Positions 27,640-37,247 of a stretch of DNA of 62,762 nucleotides are shown in pieces. The notes under the pieces were generated by a model that worked only from the letters and a program-made list of their open reading frames with translations, had not been told where the DNA came from and did not search any database. Each line of letters opens with the position of its first letter. The stretch's first letter is position 1. This DNA comes from an uncultured Wenzhouxiangella sp. (lineage in GTDB: Bacteria; Pseudomonadota; Gammaproteobacteria; Xanthomonadales; Wenzhouxiangellaceae). Location of the stretch: assembly GCA_913057195.1 (NCBI GenBank), contig CAJXNL010000013.1, forward strand, positions 1 to 62,762. Reading direction: 5' to 3'. The translations under genes were made by a program, and so were the position numbers.

Positions 27640-27730
27640 GGGGTGATCATAGCAATTGATCCATCGCAGCGGCGTTTGACGCCGTGTGCCGAGCCCCCCG
27701 AGGGGGTGGGGTGATGACAATGGCACCTGG

Positions 27731-27766
27731 TTGCCACGCCCCGCGCCATTATGTTATATTGTTTCA
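27731..27766 (+). promoter_or_regulatory. Predicted promoter with overlapping Zur-like half-palindrome
   Basis: TTGCCA (27731-27736) and TATATT (27755-27760) are spaced by 18 bases, a good sigma-70-type arrangement, about 30 bases upstream of the MerC-type ORF. Overlapping the -10 is TGTTATATTGTTTCA (27752-27766). It matches the left arm of the gammaproteobacterial Zur palindrome (TGTTATA-N-TATAACA) perfectly and the right arm at four of seven positions. Zinc control is inference. Confidence 0.5.
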
Positions 27767-27792
27767 ATTCATTCTGTCAGCGGGCTTGTGTG

Positions 27793-28191
27793 ATGAAAGT
27801 GACTAAAAAAGACGCCGTGGCCTTGGACAAAGCCGCCATCGGCGTGTCTTTATTGTGTGTGGTGCATTGCTTGAGCATCCCCTTTATTTTGGCTTTGGGG
27901 CCTGCGCTGAACTTGTGGTTTTGGGGGAGTGAGGGATTCCACGCCGCACTATTGGCGGTGGTGTTGCCGTTGAGTTTGGTGGCTTTTTGGAGAGGTTACC
28001 GCACGCACCGAAACGCCAGGCTCTGGACGCCCGGGCTGATGGGTCTGGGGATTGTGACCGTCACTGCGATCTTGGAGCACTTTTTGATCGGACCTGGGAC
28101 AGCCGCGGTGATGACCTCCGGGGGCGGATTGTTCTTAATCGCGGCGCACCTGATGAACCTCAAAGACCAACGGGCGTGCTGCAGCCCCTGA
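27793..28191 (+). CDS. MerC domain-containing membrane protein
   Basis: The 132-residue protein has four predicted membrane segments and the MerC-family motif VSLLCVVHCLSIP, in which two Cys separated by Val-Val-His form a metal-binding pair, plus a second Cys pair at the very C-terminus (RACCSP). MerC proteins were first described as mercury-uptake proteins; chromosomal homologues outside mer operons are often zinc-regulated and of unknown role. There is no merR, merT or merA nearby. Start ATG 27793 is preferred over an earlier TTG. A promoter with a possible Zur site precedes it. Confidence 0.82.
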   Translation: MKVTKKDAVALDKAAIGVSLLCVVHCLSIPFILALGPALNLWFWGSEGFHAALLAVVLPLSLVAFWRGYRTHRNARLWTPGLMGLGIVTVTAILEHFLIGPGTAAVMTSGGGLFLIAAHLMNLKDQRACCSP

Positions 28192-28274
28192 TTCACGCCC
28201 GCCAAGCGCCGGTTGCCTTCCTGAAAGCGCCAGTGGTAAGGTGCCAAAGCGTCATGTTTTGGGAGGGTTAATCC

Positions 28275-28577
28275 ATGAGCGAAGCGTTTTCGTCATTTAA
28301 AACGTTCTATCCTTACTATCTTTCAGAACACCAAGACCTTCGCTGTCGCAGGCTTCACTTTGTCGGCACTTGGCTGGTGATCTTGGCCGCGGTTTTGGGC
28401 TTTGTGCACTCTGCGTGGTGGTTCGTGTCGATGCCTTTGTTTGGTTACGGATTCGCATGGATTGGTCACATGGTGTTTGAGAAAAATCGGCCCGCGACCT
28501 TTTCTTATCCGCTGTACAGTTTGGCTGGCGATTGGGTGATGTTTTTCGATATCCTCCGCGGACGGGTTAAAATCTAA
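28275..28577 (+). CDS. DUF962 / Mpo1-like protein, short form
   Basis: The 100-residue product matches the short DUF962 (Mpo1-like) family: YLSEHQDLRCRRLHFVGT, two membrane segments, and WIGHMVFEKNRPATF followed by YPLYSLAGDWVMFF. Yeast Mpo1 is a dioxygenase that alpha-oxidises 2-hydroxy fatty acids, with conserved His residues as iron ligands; two of the matching His positions are seen here (HFVG and GHMVFEKNRP). A GGAGGG ribosome-binding site precedes ATG 28275. A second, different DUF962 gene lies just beyond gcvH. Confidence 0.85.
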   Translation: MSEAFSSFKTFYPYYLSEHQDLRCRRLHFVGTWLVILAAVLGFVHSAWWFVSMPLFGYGFAWIGHMVFEKNRPATFSYPLYSLAGDWVMFFDILRGRVKI

Positions 28578-28673
28578 GGTTGAAGCGATTGCGGTGGTTC
28601 GCCGCCGGGCAGCCAAAACAGCACTTCAACGCGATCATCATCAGCAACTGTCAATTCGGTAAAAGGACATTTC

Positions 28674-29060
28674 ATGAGTGAGATACGTTCAGATCGGCGC
28701 TACAGCGAAAGCCATGAGTGGGCCAGCGAGGAAGATGCCGGTGTGGTGAAGGTGGGCATCACCGATCACGCCCAAGGCCAGCTGGGCGATCTGGTTTTTG
28801 TCGAACTGCCCGAGGTGGGTGCTCATGTGGCTCAGGGCGACGCTTGCGCGGTGGTTGAATCGGTCAAAGCGGCCTCTGACATTTACTCGCCGGTGACCGG
28901 TGAGGTCATGGAGATCAACGATCAGTTGGGCGATGCCCCCGAAATGGTGAACTCAGATCCGTACAACGACGGTTGGCTGTTCACGGTCAAACTTGAAGAC
29001 AACCAAGAGCTCGGCAACCTGATGGATGCCGAGGGCTATGCGGCGCATACCGAGGACTGA
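28674..29060 (+). CDS. gcvH: Glycine cleavage system H protein
   Basis: Lipoyl carrier of the glycine cleavage complex, shuttling the aminomethyl group between P, T and L proteins. The 128-residue protein has the lipoyl site Lys65 in [14 protein letters not shown] and the conserved YSESHEW start and [11 protein letters not shown] end. A ribosome-binding site (AAAGGA) precedes ATG 28674. The genes for T and P proteins are not in the window, so this gcvH stands alone between two DUF962 genes. It may also serve as a lipoyl donor substrate. Confidence 0.95.
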   Translation: MSEIRSDRRYSESHEWASEEDAGVVKVGITDHAQGQLGDLVFVELPEVGAHVAQGDACAVVESVKAASDIYSPVTGEVMEINDQLGDAPEMVNSDPYNDGWLFTVKLEDNQELGNLMDAEGYAAHTED

Positions 29061-29080
29061 CCGAGGACGGATGGGCGCGG

Positions 29081-29533
29081 TCAGTACGACCAATCCAAAC
29101 GCCGGTAGATGAACCCCATCAGCCACGCTGGGCCAATCAATAGAAATTGAAGGTCTTTGAAAAACGAGGGCTTCTCACCTTCAATTTTATGGCCGATAAA
29201 CTGCCCAATCCACGCCAGTACAAACACCACCAGGGCCACCTGCCACAGCGCGTACGGGGCGGTGTTGTCGACCGCCCAGCAAATGAGCAATGACAGCACC
29301 ATAAAAAGCCCGATGCCCAGCGACAGCTTCGGCGAGAGCATAACGTAGTAAAACTGCGCTCCAAGCGCCCCCACCACGGCCCAATTCAGTCCGCTCATCG
29401 GCGAGGGGATCGACCAGATTAAAGCCAGCACAGACCAAAAAATCAGCGGCACACAGATCCAGTGAATCGCCTTGTTGGTGGGGTTGGTGTGGCTTTGTCC
29501 ATAATCGTCAAACCAATCATCTGCTGAGCGCAT
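29081..29533 (-). CDS. DUF962 / Mpo1-like protein, long form
   Basis: A 150-residue membrane protein of the YGL010w/Mpo1 branch: WFDDYGQSHTNPTNKAIHWICVP at the N-terminus with the family His residues, four membrane segments, and WIGQFIGHKIEGEKPSF near the end, where GHK-IEGxKPSF corresponds to the FExNRPA motif of the short form. ATG 29533 gives the family N-terminus; a longer frame upstream overlaps glnE's end and is rejected. It is convergent with gcvH. Likely the true lipid alpha-oxidation homologue, by similarity only. Confidence 0.85.
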   Translation of the reverse strand: MRSADDWFDDYGQSHTNPTNKAIHWICVPLIFWSVLALIWSIPSPMSGLNWAVVGALGAQFYYVMLSPKLSLGIGLFMVLSLLICWAVDNTAPYALWQVALVVFVLAWIGQFIGHKIEGEKPSFFKDLQFLLIGPAWLMGFIYRRLDWSY

Positions 29534-29573
29534 GGCTGTTCTCCGGTTGAAATTCCAGTGGCTCCACTCTAGC

Positions 29574-32141
29574 TCAATCGGCCAGCGCCTGCCAAGCGGC
29601 CTGGATGGCGCGATCAGCGTCCACCAATTCGCCAGGATCTTGCGCGCGGGGCACACGGTCAAGCCATTGATGATGCTGGGCTTCAATGAATCGGTGCCAA
29701 TGGGCCACCAATGCCGCTTTCAGTGACTCAGACAGGCCGTCGAGTTCAGCCAACTGTTGATCGGGAAGGCGAGCATCAACCAAGACCGGATTCAGCCGGC
29801 TCTGTGTCAGCACGCCAAACTCAGCGATGAATTGGATGTCGTTGAGGCGTTGTTTGATGTCTGACTCTTGGCGTTGGCGTTTTTGCTTTTGGCGCATCTG
29901 GATCATGGCTTCGGCGGTTTGGCCACGGTGACGGGTTTGTGTGAGTACCCCTGCTCGGATTGTGTCAAATGCCGATTGCAATGTGGTGTCTCCGGCCATC
30001 CACCTTGCCCGGATCAGGGCCTGATGCTCCCACAGCCAGGCATGCTGTTGCTGATAGTCGGCAAACTGATCGATGTGGCTGACCAGCAGGCCCGCACGCC
30101 CATTTGGCCGAAGTCGGGTGTCCATCTCAACCAAGCGGCCGCCGGGCAGGGGCAATTGGACCATCGAGATCAGCCGCTGCGCGATTTTGATGACGCGAGC
30201 GGTGGACTCGGGTTGGCGGTGTAAGAACACGCAGTCCAAATCGGAGGTGTAGTGCATGGTTCTTGCGCCACCGTTGCCGTAAGCAATGACCGCCAACGGC
30301 GGGTCATCGACCAAACTGTCAAGGACGTGTTGGACGCAAGTCTCGATGACGTCGGTCAACTGCTGACTGGCGTGCGCGACGCTGATGCTGCGTCCAAGCT
30401 CTGCCAGCGCAGTTTTGAGAAAAGTGGTCTGGCGCCAGCGACCCAATTGATTTAATCCCGTTTCGGGATCATTGGCATTCAGGGTCGGGGGAGGTGGCAT
30501 GGTGAGTCGGTGGGTGGGGTCGATCAAGTCGTCCAAAAGTTGGGGCGAGTCAATCACCCATTTGGCGATTTTGTCGCTGGCCTGAAAGACTCGAATCACT
30601 TGTTCAGTGATTTCAGGGCGCTCGTGCAGCAATGCCAAATACGCTGAGCGTTGCGCGATTTGTTCAATCAAAGCCACCACATCATCCAGTCCAAGGGCCG
30701 GCTGGGGTTTGGTCAAGAGCTTTTCGATCAGTTCAGGCATCAGCCGATCCAAGCGAATGCGCCCCTCCCCAGACAGCGGGCGTTTGGCGAGGCGCTCGGC
30801 CAGCCGCTCGAGGGGTTCAACGAAGGTTTTGGGCTCAGCCTTTAAGCCTCGCTCAACCAATTCATCCGCCCAATGGGGGGTGGGCGGCCAGTGGATTGTG
30901 GATGCGGGGCGATGGGTGTGTTCAATGAATTGCCCGTGGAAGGTGGCGGCGACCCAAGCGCGGTGATCATCCAGCGCTTTGAAAAGCGCTGTTGGCTCAC
31001 CAAAGCCCATCAATGCGGCCAAGCGGTCTTTGGCGGCGCCGTGTTGCGGGAGCTGATGGGTTTGCTGGCCGGTCATCGCCTGAAGGCGATTTTCCACTGT
31101 CCTGAGAAAGGCATAGGCCTCGCGCATTTGGCGTGCGGTAATCGAGTCAAGTTGGCCGAGTCGCTCTAGCTGGGCGAGCGCAGGTAAAAATCCAGCCACT
31201 TGAAGTTCCGGGCTTCGTCCGCCTTCTAAAAGCTGCAGACTCTGCACCAAAAACTCAAGCGTTCGGATGCCTCCGGGACCGCGCTTGATGTCACGCTCAA
31301 TGCCTTGGCCCTGACTTTGGCGGTCAATTTTGTGGTGGAGTGCACGCAAGGAATCAAAGATTCCATAGTCCAAATAGCGTCGATAGATGAAAGGACGCAG
31401 CGCGTCGAGCAGCTGTGTGGTGGTGCTGTTTTCGCCCGCGGCGTGTGCGGCTTTCAACCAGGCATAGCGCTCCCAAGTCCGCCCTTCGCTCAAAAAGTAC
31501 GTCTCCATGGCGGGCAGCGACCACACCAACGCACCGGCGGAGCCAAATGGGCGAAGCCGGGTATCCATGGCCCAGACCCGGCCATGTTCGGTCACCGAGT
31601 CCATGCGCTGAATCAGCCCTTGGGCCACCGCGCTTAAGTATTGATTGGCCCCAAGCCGGCGTCGACCCGTGGCGTGGCCATCGCCTTGATGAATCATGAC
31701 CACATCAATATCGGAGTTGAAGTTCAACTCATCACCGCCCAGTTTCCCCAAGCCCACGACGGCCAGTCGGATGGGCTCACCCTCAGCATCCAATAAGGGC
31801 CCGTGCTCGGCGGCGACCGATTGTTCAGCCGAGGCCAGCGCCAGAGTGAGACAAGACCGTGCGATGGCCGACAGGCGTTGACCCACCGCTTCGATCCCGG
31901 CGTGACCGGTGATGTCCTGCACGAGGACATGGATGGATTGCTCGACTCGGTACCGTCGCAGCGCGGTCCAGAGGGCGTGATCGCTGTCGAAGGCCTCGAG
32001 CGGGGGCAGGGGGCGCGGCGCCGCCCAAGCGGTCTCCAATATCCCGGGGAATTGCCGCTGGGCGTTGGCCACGTAGTCGCTCAATTCAATCAGCGTGTCG
32101 GGGGTCATTTCAACGGCATTGAACAGGCGCGACTCGGTCAT
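29574..32141 (-). CDS. glnE: Bifunctional glutamine synthetase adenylyltransferase/deadenylase
   Basis: Adds and phosphorolytically removes AMP on glutamine synthetase in response to PII and glutamine. The 855-residue protein has an N-terminal adenylyl-removing domain with a canonical GLGKLGGDELNFNSDID and WAMDTRLRPFGSAG, and a C-terminal adenylyltransferase domain. In the second domain the corresponding motif reads AYGNGGARTMHYTSDLD instead of GxGKLGGxELxxxSDLD, although MDTRLRPNGRAG follows normally. It is about 90 residues shorter than E. coli GlnE, mostly at the N-terminus and linker. It lies downstream of groEL, separated by a terminator. Identity is sure; balanced bifunctionality is less sure. 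Confidence 0.93.
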   Translation of the reverse strand: MTESRLFNAVEMTPDTLIELSDYVANAQRQFPGILETAWAAPRPLPPLEAFDSDHALWTALRRYRVEQSIHVLVQDITGHAGIEAVGQRLSAIARSCLTLALASAEQSVAAEHGPLLDAEGEPIRLAVVGLGKLGGDELNFNSDIDVVMIHQGDGHATGRRRLGANQYLSAVAQGLIQRMDSVTEHGRVWAMDTRLRPFGSAGALVWSLPAMETYFLSEGRTWERYAWLKAAHAAGENSTTTQLLDALRPFIYRRYLDYGIFDSLRALHHKIDRQSQGQGIERDIKRGPGGIRTLEFLVQSLQLLEGGRSPELQVAGFLPALAQLERLGQLDSITARQMREAYAFLRTVENRLQAMTGQQTHQLPQHGAAKDRLAALMGFGEPTALFKALDDHRAWVAATFHGQFIEHTHRPASTIHWPPTPHWADELVERGLKAEPKTFVEPLERLAERLAKRPLSGEGRIRLDRLMPELIEKLLTKPQPALGLDDVVALIEQIAQRSAYLALLHERPEITEQVIRVFQASDKIAKWVIDSPQLLDDLIDPTHRLTMPPPPTLNANDPETGLNQLGRWRQTTFLKTALAELGRSISVAHASQQLTDVIETCVQHVLDSLVDDPPLAVIAYGNGGARTMHYTSDLDCVFLHRQPESTARVIKIAQRLISMVQLPLPGGRLVEMDTRLRPNGRAGLLVSHIDQFADYQQQHAWLWEHQALIRARWMAGDTTLQSAFDTIRAGVLTQTRHRGQTAEAMIQMRQKQKRQRQESDIKQRLNDIQFIAEFGVLTQSRLNPVLVDARLPDQQLAELDGLSESLKAALVAHWHRFIEAQHHQWLDRVPRAQDPGELVDADRAIQAAWQALAD

Positions 32142-32172
32142 GGCTCCATTATGCCCAAGCCGCGTCGCGCAT

Positions 32173-32202
32173 AAAAAAACCCCGGCAAAGCGCCGGGGTT
32201 TT
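32173..32202 (-). terminator. Intrinsic terminator of the groES-groEL operon
   Basis: A perfect 11-base-pair inverted repeat (32176-32186 with 32192-32202, core CCCCGGC/GCCGGGG) with a 5-base loop, read on the minus strand as a hairpin followed by seven or more T residues. It sits 31 bases after the groEL stop and just before glnE. Flanking T runs on both strands could make it partly bidirectional. Confidence 0.92.
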
Positions 32203-32233
32203 GGGTTTTGACAACTCGATGGGTTGTGTGGGC

Positions 32234-33907
<1,674 letters not shown>

Positions 33908-33951
33908 TTAAATCAATTTGTATCTTTGAATGAATCGTCAATTGAAGCGGG

Positions 33952-34239
33952 TCACTCGACGACAGCCATGATGTCGTCTTCACGCATCACCAAAAGCTCA
34001 TCACCGTCTGCTTTGACCTCAGTCCCTGAGTATTTGCCAAACATGACGGTGTCGCCCACTTTGACATCCAGCGCTTTTTGTTCGCCGTTGTCTAAGATCT
34101 TGCCATTGCCGACAGCCAGCACCTCACCCCGCATGGGCTTTTCCGTCGCACTGTCGGGAATGACGATGCCACCAGGACTGGTGCGCTCTTCTTCAACGCG
34201 TTTAACGATGACGCGGTCGTGTAAAGGACGCAATTTCAT
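33952..34239 (-). CDS. groS: Co-chaperonin GroES (10 kDa)
   Basis: Caps the GroEL ring. The 95-residue protein starts [18 protein letters not shown], has the mobile loop [18 protein letters not shown], and ends DDIMAVVE. An AAGGGAG ribosome-binding site lies upstream of ATG 34239. The frame is open for about 60 further codons upstream, but this is leader sequence: the added residues do not match any GroES. A heat-shock-type promoter is recognisable about 195 bases upstream. Confidence 0.98.
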   Translation of the reverse strand: MKLRPLHDRVIVKRVEEERTSPGGIVIPDSATEKPMRGEVLAVGNGKILDNGEQKALDVKVGDTVMFGKYSGTEVKADGDELLVMREDDIMAVVE

Positions 34240-34433
34240 GGGTTCTTTCTCCCTTCCAACTCTCACAATTTGGTTGATAAATGCCCCACTCACCGACCGG
34301 TTTGCTTGAGACCAGCCCAGTTGTGACCCGACGGTGCGGGGCTTGTATGCGGCAATTGCCCTAAGCTTTTGGGTGTCGTTGCCCTCTGAGACTGAAACGA
34401 CGCCCGCCAAGCCAATCACCTAAACGCCCCTTG

Positions 34434-34463
34434 TAGATGGAGACCCCCAAAGTCCTTTTCAAG
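34434..34463 (-). promoter_or_regulatory. Sigma-32 (RpoH) heat-shock promoter of groES-groEL
   Basis: Read on the minus strand: CTTGAAA (34463-34457), a 14-base spacer, then CTCCATCTA (34442-34434). This is one base off the consensus CTTGAAA-N(11-16)-CCCCATnT, and C-rich sequence precedes the -35 as in E. coli heat-shock promoters. The predicted transcript would start near 34427 and carry a leader of about 190 bases. No CIRCE inverted repeat is present. Confidence 0.8.
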
Positions 34464-34517
34464 GGGTGGGGGGCATCTTTTCAAGAAACTGCGCCAGGGA
34501 CGCTACAATGGGGGGTG

Positions 34518-34883
34518 ATGAGTGACCCAAATTCTCTTTATCTTGTCTACACGACGGTCGAAGACGTGCCTCAAGCCCGGCATTTGGCCAAGGGCTTGGT
34601 GGAGTCGCGCTTGGTGGCGTGTGCCCAAATCCAGCCTAAGTGTGAGTCGGTGTTCCCCTGGGACGGCGAGATCCAGTCTGCCAGCGAAGTGGGGCTCACC
34701 CTCAAAACCACCCAGCGCTGTTGGCCGTCAGTCAAAGCGTGGCTTGACGAGCACCACCCCTATGAGGTGCCTGAGGTCTTGGCGGTGCCGGTCAGTGATG
34801 GGTCAGCGGCCTATATGGCTTGGGCCCGCGGGTGGTTGGCGGATGGGACCAACGATCCGTCATTGCGCGGTGGCACGCCTTGA
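34518..34883 (+). CDS. cutA: CutA1 divalent-cation tolerance protein
   Basis: CutA1 is a small trimeric PII-like protein first linked to copper tolerance. The 121-residue product has LYLVYTTVEDVPQARHLAKGLVESRLVACAQI, which is the CutA1 N-terminal signature with the conserved Cys, then YPWDG-like VFPWDGEI and HPYEVPEVLAVPV. ATG 34518 is chosen because the longer frame from 34437 has an unrelated extension. TACAAT at 34504-34509 is a weak -10 candidate. It precedes dsbD, as in many proteobacteria. Confidence 0.95.
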   Translation: MSDPNSLYLVYTTVEDVPQARHLAKGLVESRLVACAQIQPKCESVFPWDGEIQSASEVGLTLKTTQRCWPSVKAWLDEHHPYEVPEVLAVPVSDGSAAYMAWARGWLADGTNDPSLRGGTP

Positions 34884-34906
34884 TCGGCGGGCGCCCCATT
34901 CGCGAC

Positions 34907-37177
34907 ATGGTTCGAGCGCTGGGCGGTTGGTGTCTGGCGGCCACCCTCGCCACCCAGGCCGTTGCACAAATCTCACCACAGGATCTTTTGCCCGTCGAGG
35001 AGGCGTTTTCAGTCGAGTTGACGCGTGTCGAGGGGGCGGTTGAGCTCCATTGGCGCATCGCGCCGGGGTACTACCTCTACCGGCATGCGTTTGAGGTCAG
35101 TGCCGATGGGGTGTCTGTGGGGACACTTAAGCTGCCACAGGGGAAGATCACCAACGATGAGTTTTTTGGCGAGACGGAAAGCTACCGCGGTGAAATGACC
35201 ATGGTGGTGCCGCTGCTCGATGCGCCGGCTGAGGCTTTCGATCTCAAGCTGGTCTCACAGGGGTGCGCGGATTTGGGGGTGTGCTACCCCCCTCATCGGC
35301 AAACCCTGCGCGTGCCCGCCGCGCCCATTGCGCACGGCCCGGGGGATAACCTGGTGTCGTCGGTGGGCCCTCAGAGCGCGATGGACAGTGGGTCAATGGG
35401 GGCGGGTTTAGAGGGGTTGGTGGGCGAATCAGCCCTGCCCGCCGAGGTGGCTTTCCAGGTGGACGCGCTCGCGGTCGAACCTCAGGTGGTCTTGGTGCGG
35501 CTTCGAGCACAGGACCGTTACTACATCTATCGTTCAAGTCTTGACTTTGTCAGCCCGTCGGCCGATGCAACCGTGGTCGGTTTTGAGGCCCCTCAGGGCC
35601 AAGCCATTGAAGATGAGTACTTCGGCCAAACCGAGGTGTATTTCGGTGAAGTGGAGGTGCCCGTTGAGTTGACGCGGTCTGACCGAGCCGCAGCGACGAT
35701 TGATTTTGAGGTGGCATTTCAGGGGTGTCTTGAAGACGGCATTTGTTACCCCCCCATGACGCGTGTGCTGTCGGTTGACCTGCCTGAACTGACCGAGGCC
35801 GAAGGGCAGAATGATGCCCCCCAACCTGAGGCGATGACTCAGTCTCGTCAGGCGTCGCCACCGCCTGTCGCTGAGCAGGACCGTTTGGCCCGTGCGCTGG
35901 CCGAGACACCGGTATTGGCCTTAGTACTTTTCCTGATCGCTGGGGTGCTGTTGGCCTTCACTCCGTGCGTGTTTCCGATGGTGCCGATATTGTCGGGCTT
36001 GATTGCGGGGCAAAGCGAGGACATCGATGCCGTTCGGGCGTTTCGATTGTCGCTGGTGTATGTGTTGTCGATGGCGTTGGTCTACACCGCGTTCGGCGTG
36101 GTGGCAGGGCTGTTTGGCCAGAATTTACAAGCGGTGTTTCAACACCCGGCGGTGTTGGTCAGCTTTGCTGGTTTGTTTGTGCTCTTGTCGCTGGCGATGT
36201 TCGGATTCTATGAGCTTCAGTTGCCCACCAAGCTGCAAACCAAACTCAATGAGTTGTCCAACCGCGCAGAGGGCGGGACATTAATGGGCGCGGCGATCAT
36301 GGGCGCGCTGTCGGCACTGGTTGTGGGGCCCTGTGTGGCGCCGGCTTTAATGGGCGCGCTGATCTACATTGGCCAAACCGGAGACGCGGTGCTGGGGGGC
36401 GGTGCGCTGTTTGCCATGGCGATGGGCATGGGCATTCCGCTGGTGATTTGGGGCACCTCAGCGGGGCGTTGGTTGCCCAAAGCCGGCGTTTGGATGAACG
36501 CGGTCAAGGCCGTGTTCGGGGTCGGGTTGTTGGCGCTGGCGATTTGGATGTTAGAGCGGGTGGTGCCCCCGACGCTGACCATGGCGCTTTGGGGCAGTTT
36601 GGCGATTGCTTGCGGGGTGTACCTGGGCGCGCTGACGCGTTTGGATCCCACGGTCAGTGGATGGCGCAAACTGTGGCAAGCGCTGGGTGTGATCGTGCTG
36701 GTGATTGGCATTGTCCAGTGGCTGGGGGCACTCAGCGGTGGGCGAGACTGGACGCGTCCATTGGGGCACTGGCAAAGCGAGGGCGCGGCTGAGGCCGCAC
36801 CTTCGGTTGAGTTTGTGGAAGTTGAGACGTTGCCCCAATTGGAAGCGGCGGTGGCCGCCGCTGACGCGCCCGTGTTTCTTGATTTCTATGCCGACTGGTG
36901 TGTCGACTGCGTCCGTATGGAGCGGCGCACCTTTGTGGATCAGGCCGTTGCCGAACGTTTGGCGACATTGACGTTGATCAAAGTGGATGTCACCGACTAC
37001 ACCGATGCGCATCGAACCATCCTCAGCCATTTCAATTTAATTGGTCCGCCGGCAATGCTGTTTTTCCACAACGGCCAAGAAATAACTGAGCTTCGCCGCT
37101 TTGGGTTCATGGCCCCCAACGCCTTCTTATCTCACTTGGATGCAGTGGACTTGGCGGCTCAGTCTGTGTCTGAGTGA
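34907..37177 (+). CDS. dsbD: Thiol:disulfide interchange protein DsbD with two N-terminal domains
   Basis: Passes electrons from cytoplasmic thioredoxin to periplasmic reductases. After a signal peptide ending near VAQ, the 756-residue protein has two tandem nDsbD-like domains, each with a Cys pair (QGCADLGVCYPP near residue 120, QGCLEDGICYPP near 275). The eight-span core follows, with its redox Cys in TPCVFP (about 353) and GPCVAP (about 475), then a C-terminal thioredoxin domain with WCVDC (665-668). E. coli DsbD has one N-terminal domain. ATG 34907 is chosen because it gives a clean signal peptide; an earlier GTG lies inside cutA. Confidence 0.95.
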   Translation: MVRALGGWCLAATLATQAVAQISPQDLLPVEEAFSVELTRVEGAVELHWRIAPGYYLYRHAFEVSADGVSVGTLKLPQGKITNDEFFGETESYRGEMTMVVPLLDAPAEAFDLKLVSQGCADLGVCYPPHRQTLRVPAAPIAHGPGDNLVSSVGPQSAMDSGSMGAGLEGLVGESALPAEVAFQVDALAVEPQVVLVRLRAQDRYYIYRSSLDFVSPSADATVVGFEAPQGQAIEDEYFGQTEVYFGEVEVPVELTRSDRAAATIDFEVAFQGCLEDGICYPPMTRVLSVDLPELTEAEGQNDAPQPEAMTQSRQASPPPVAEQDRLARALAETPVLALVLFLIAGVLLAFTPCVFPMVPILSGLIAGQSEDIDAVRAFRLSLVYVLSMALVYTAFGVVAGLFGQNLQAVFQHPAVLVSFAGLFVLLSLAMFGFYELQLPTKLQTKLNELSNRAEGGTLMGAAIMGALSALVVGPCVAPALMGALIYIGQTGDAVLGGGALFAMAMGMGIPLVIWGTSAGRWLPKAGVWMNAVKAVFGVGLLALAIWMLERVVPPTLTMALWGSLAIACGVYLGALTRLDPTVSGWRKLWQALGVIVLVIGIVQWLGALSGGRDWTRPLGHWQSEGAAEAAPSVEFVEVETLPQLEAAVAAADAPVFLDFYADWCVDCVRMERRTFVDQAVAERLATLTLIKVDVTDYTDAHRTILSHFNLIGPPAMLFFHNGQEITELRRFGFMAPNAFLSHLDAVDLAAQSVSE

Positions 37178-37204
37178 CCGTGTCAGCAAACCACCGGATA
37201 TAAT
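37174..37204 (+). promoter_or_regulatory. Possible promoter of the TlpA-like gene
   Basis: A consensus -10 TATAAT at 37199-37204 lies 44 bases before the ATG. The only -35 candidate is GTGACC (37174-37179), 19 bases upstream, which is weak. The site is just inside and past the end of dsbD. Confidence 0.4.
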
Positions 37205-37247
37205 GGCGTCTTTGTCAGCCTGCCATTGAGTCAACGCGAGTTTTGAT

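Noticed and set aside
28578-28673. Possible glycine riboswitch upstream of gcvH
   Set aside because: The 96-base spacer lacks the paired conserved aptamer cores and is too short for a tandem glycine riboswitch.
34240-34430. N-terminal extension of GroES from an upstream in-frame start
   Set aside because: The extra 60 residues match no Gro[12 protein letters not shown] with its own ribosome-binding site fixes the start at 34239.
34240-34517. CIRCE/HrcA element controlling groESL
   Set aside because: No TTAGCACTC-N9-GAGTGCTAA inverted repeat is present; a sigma-32 promoter explains regulation.
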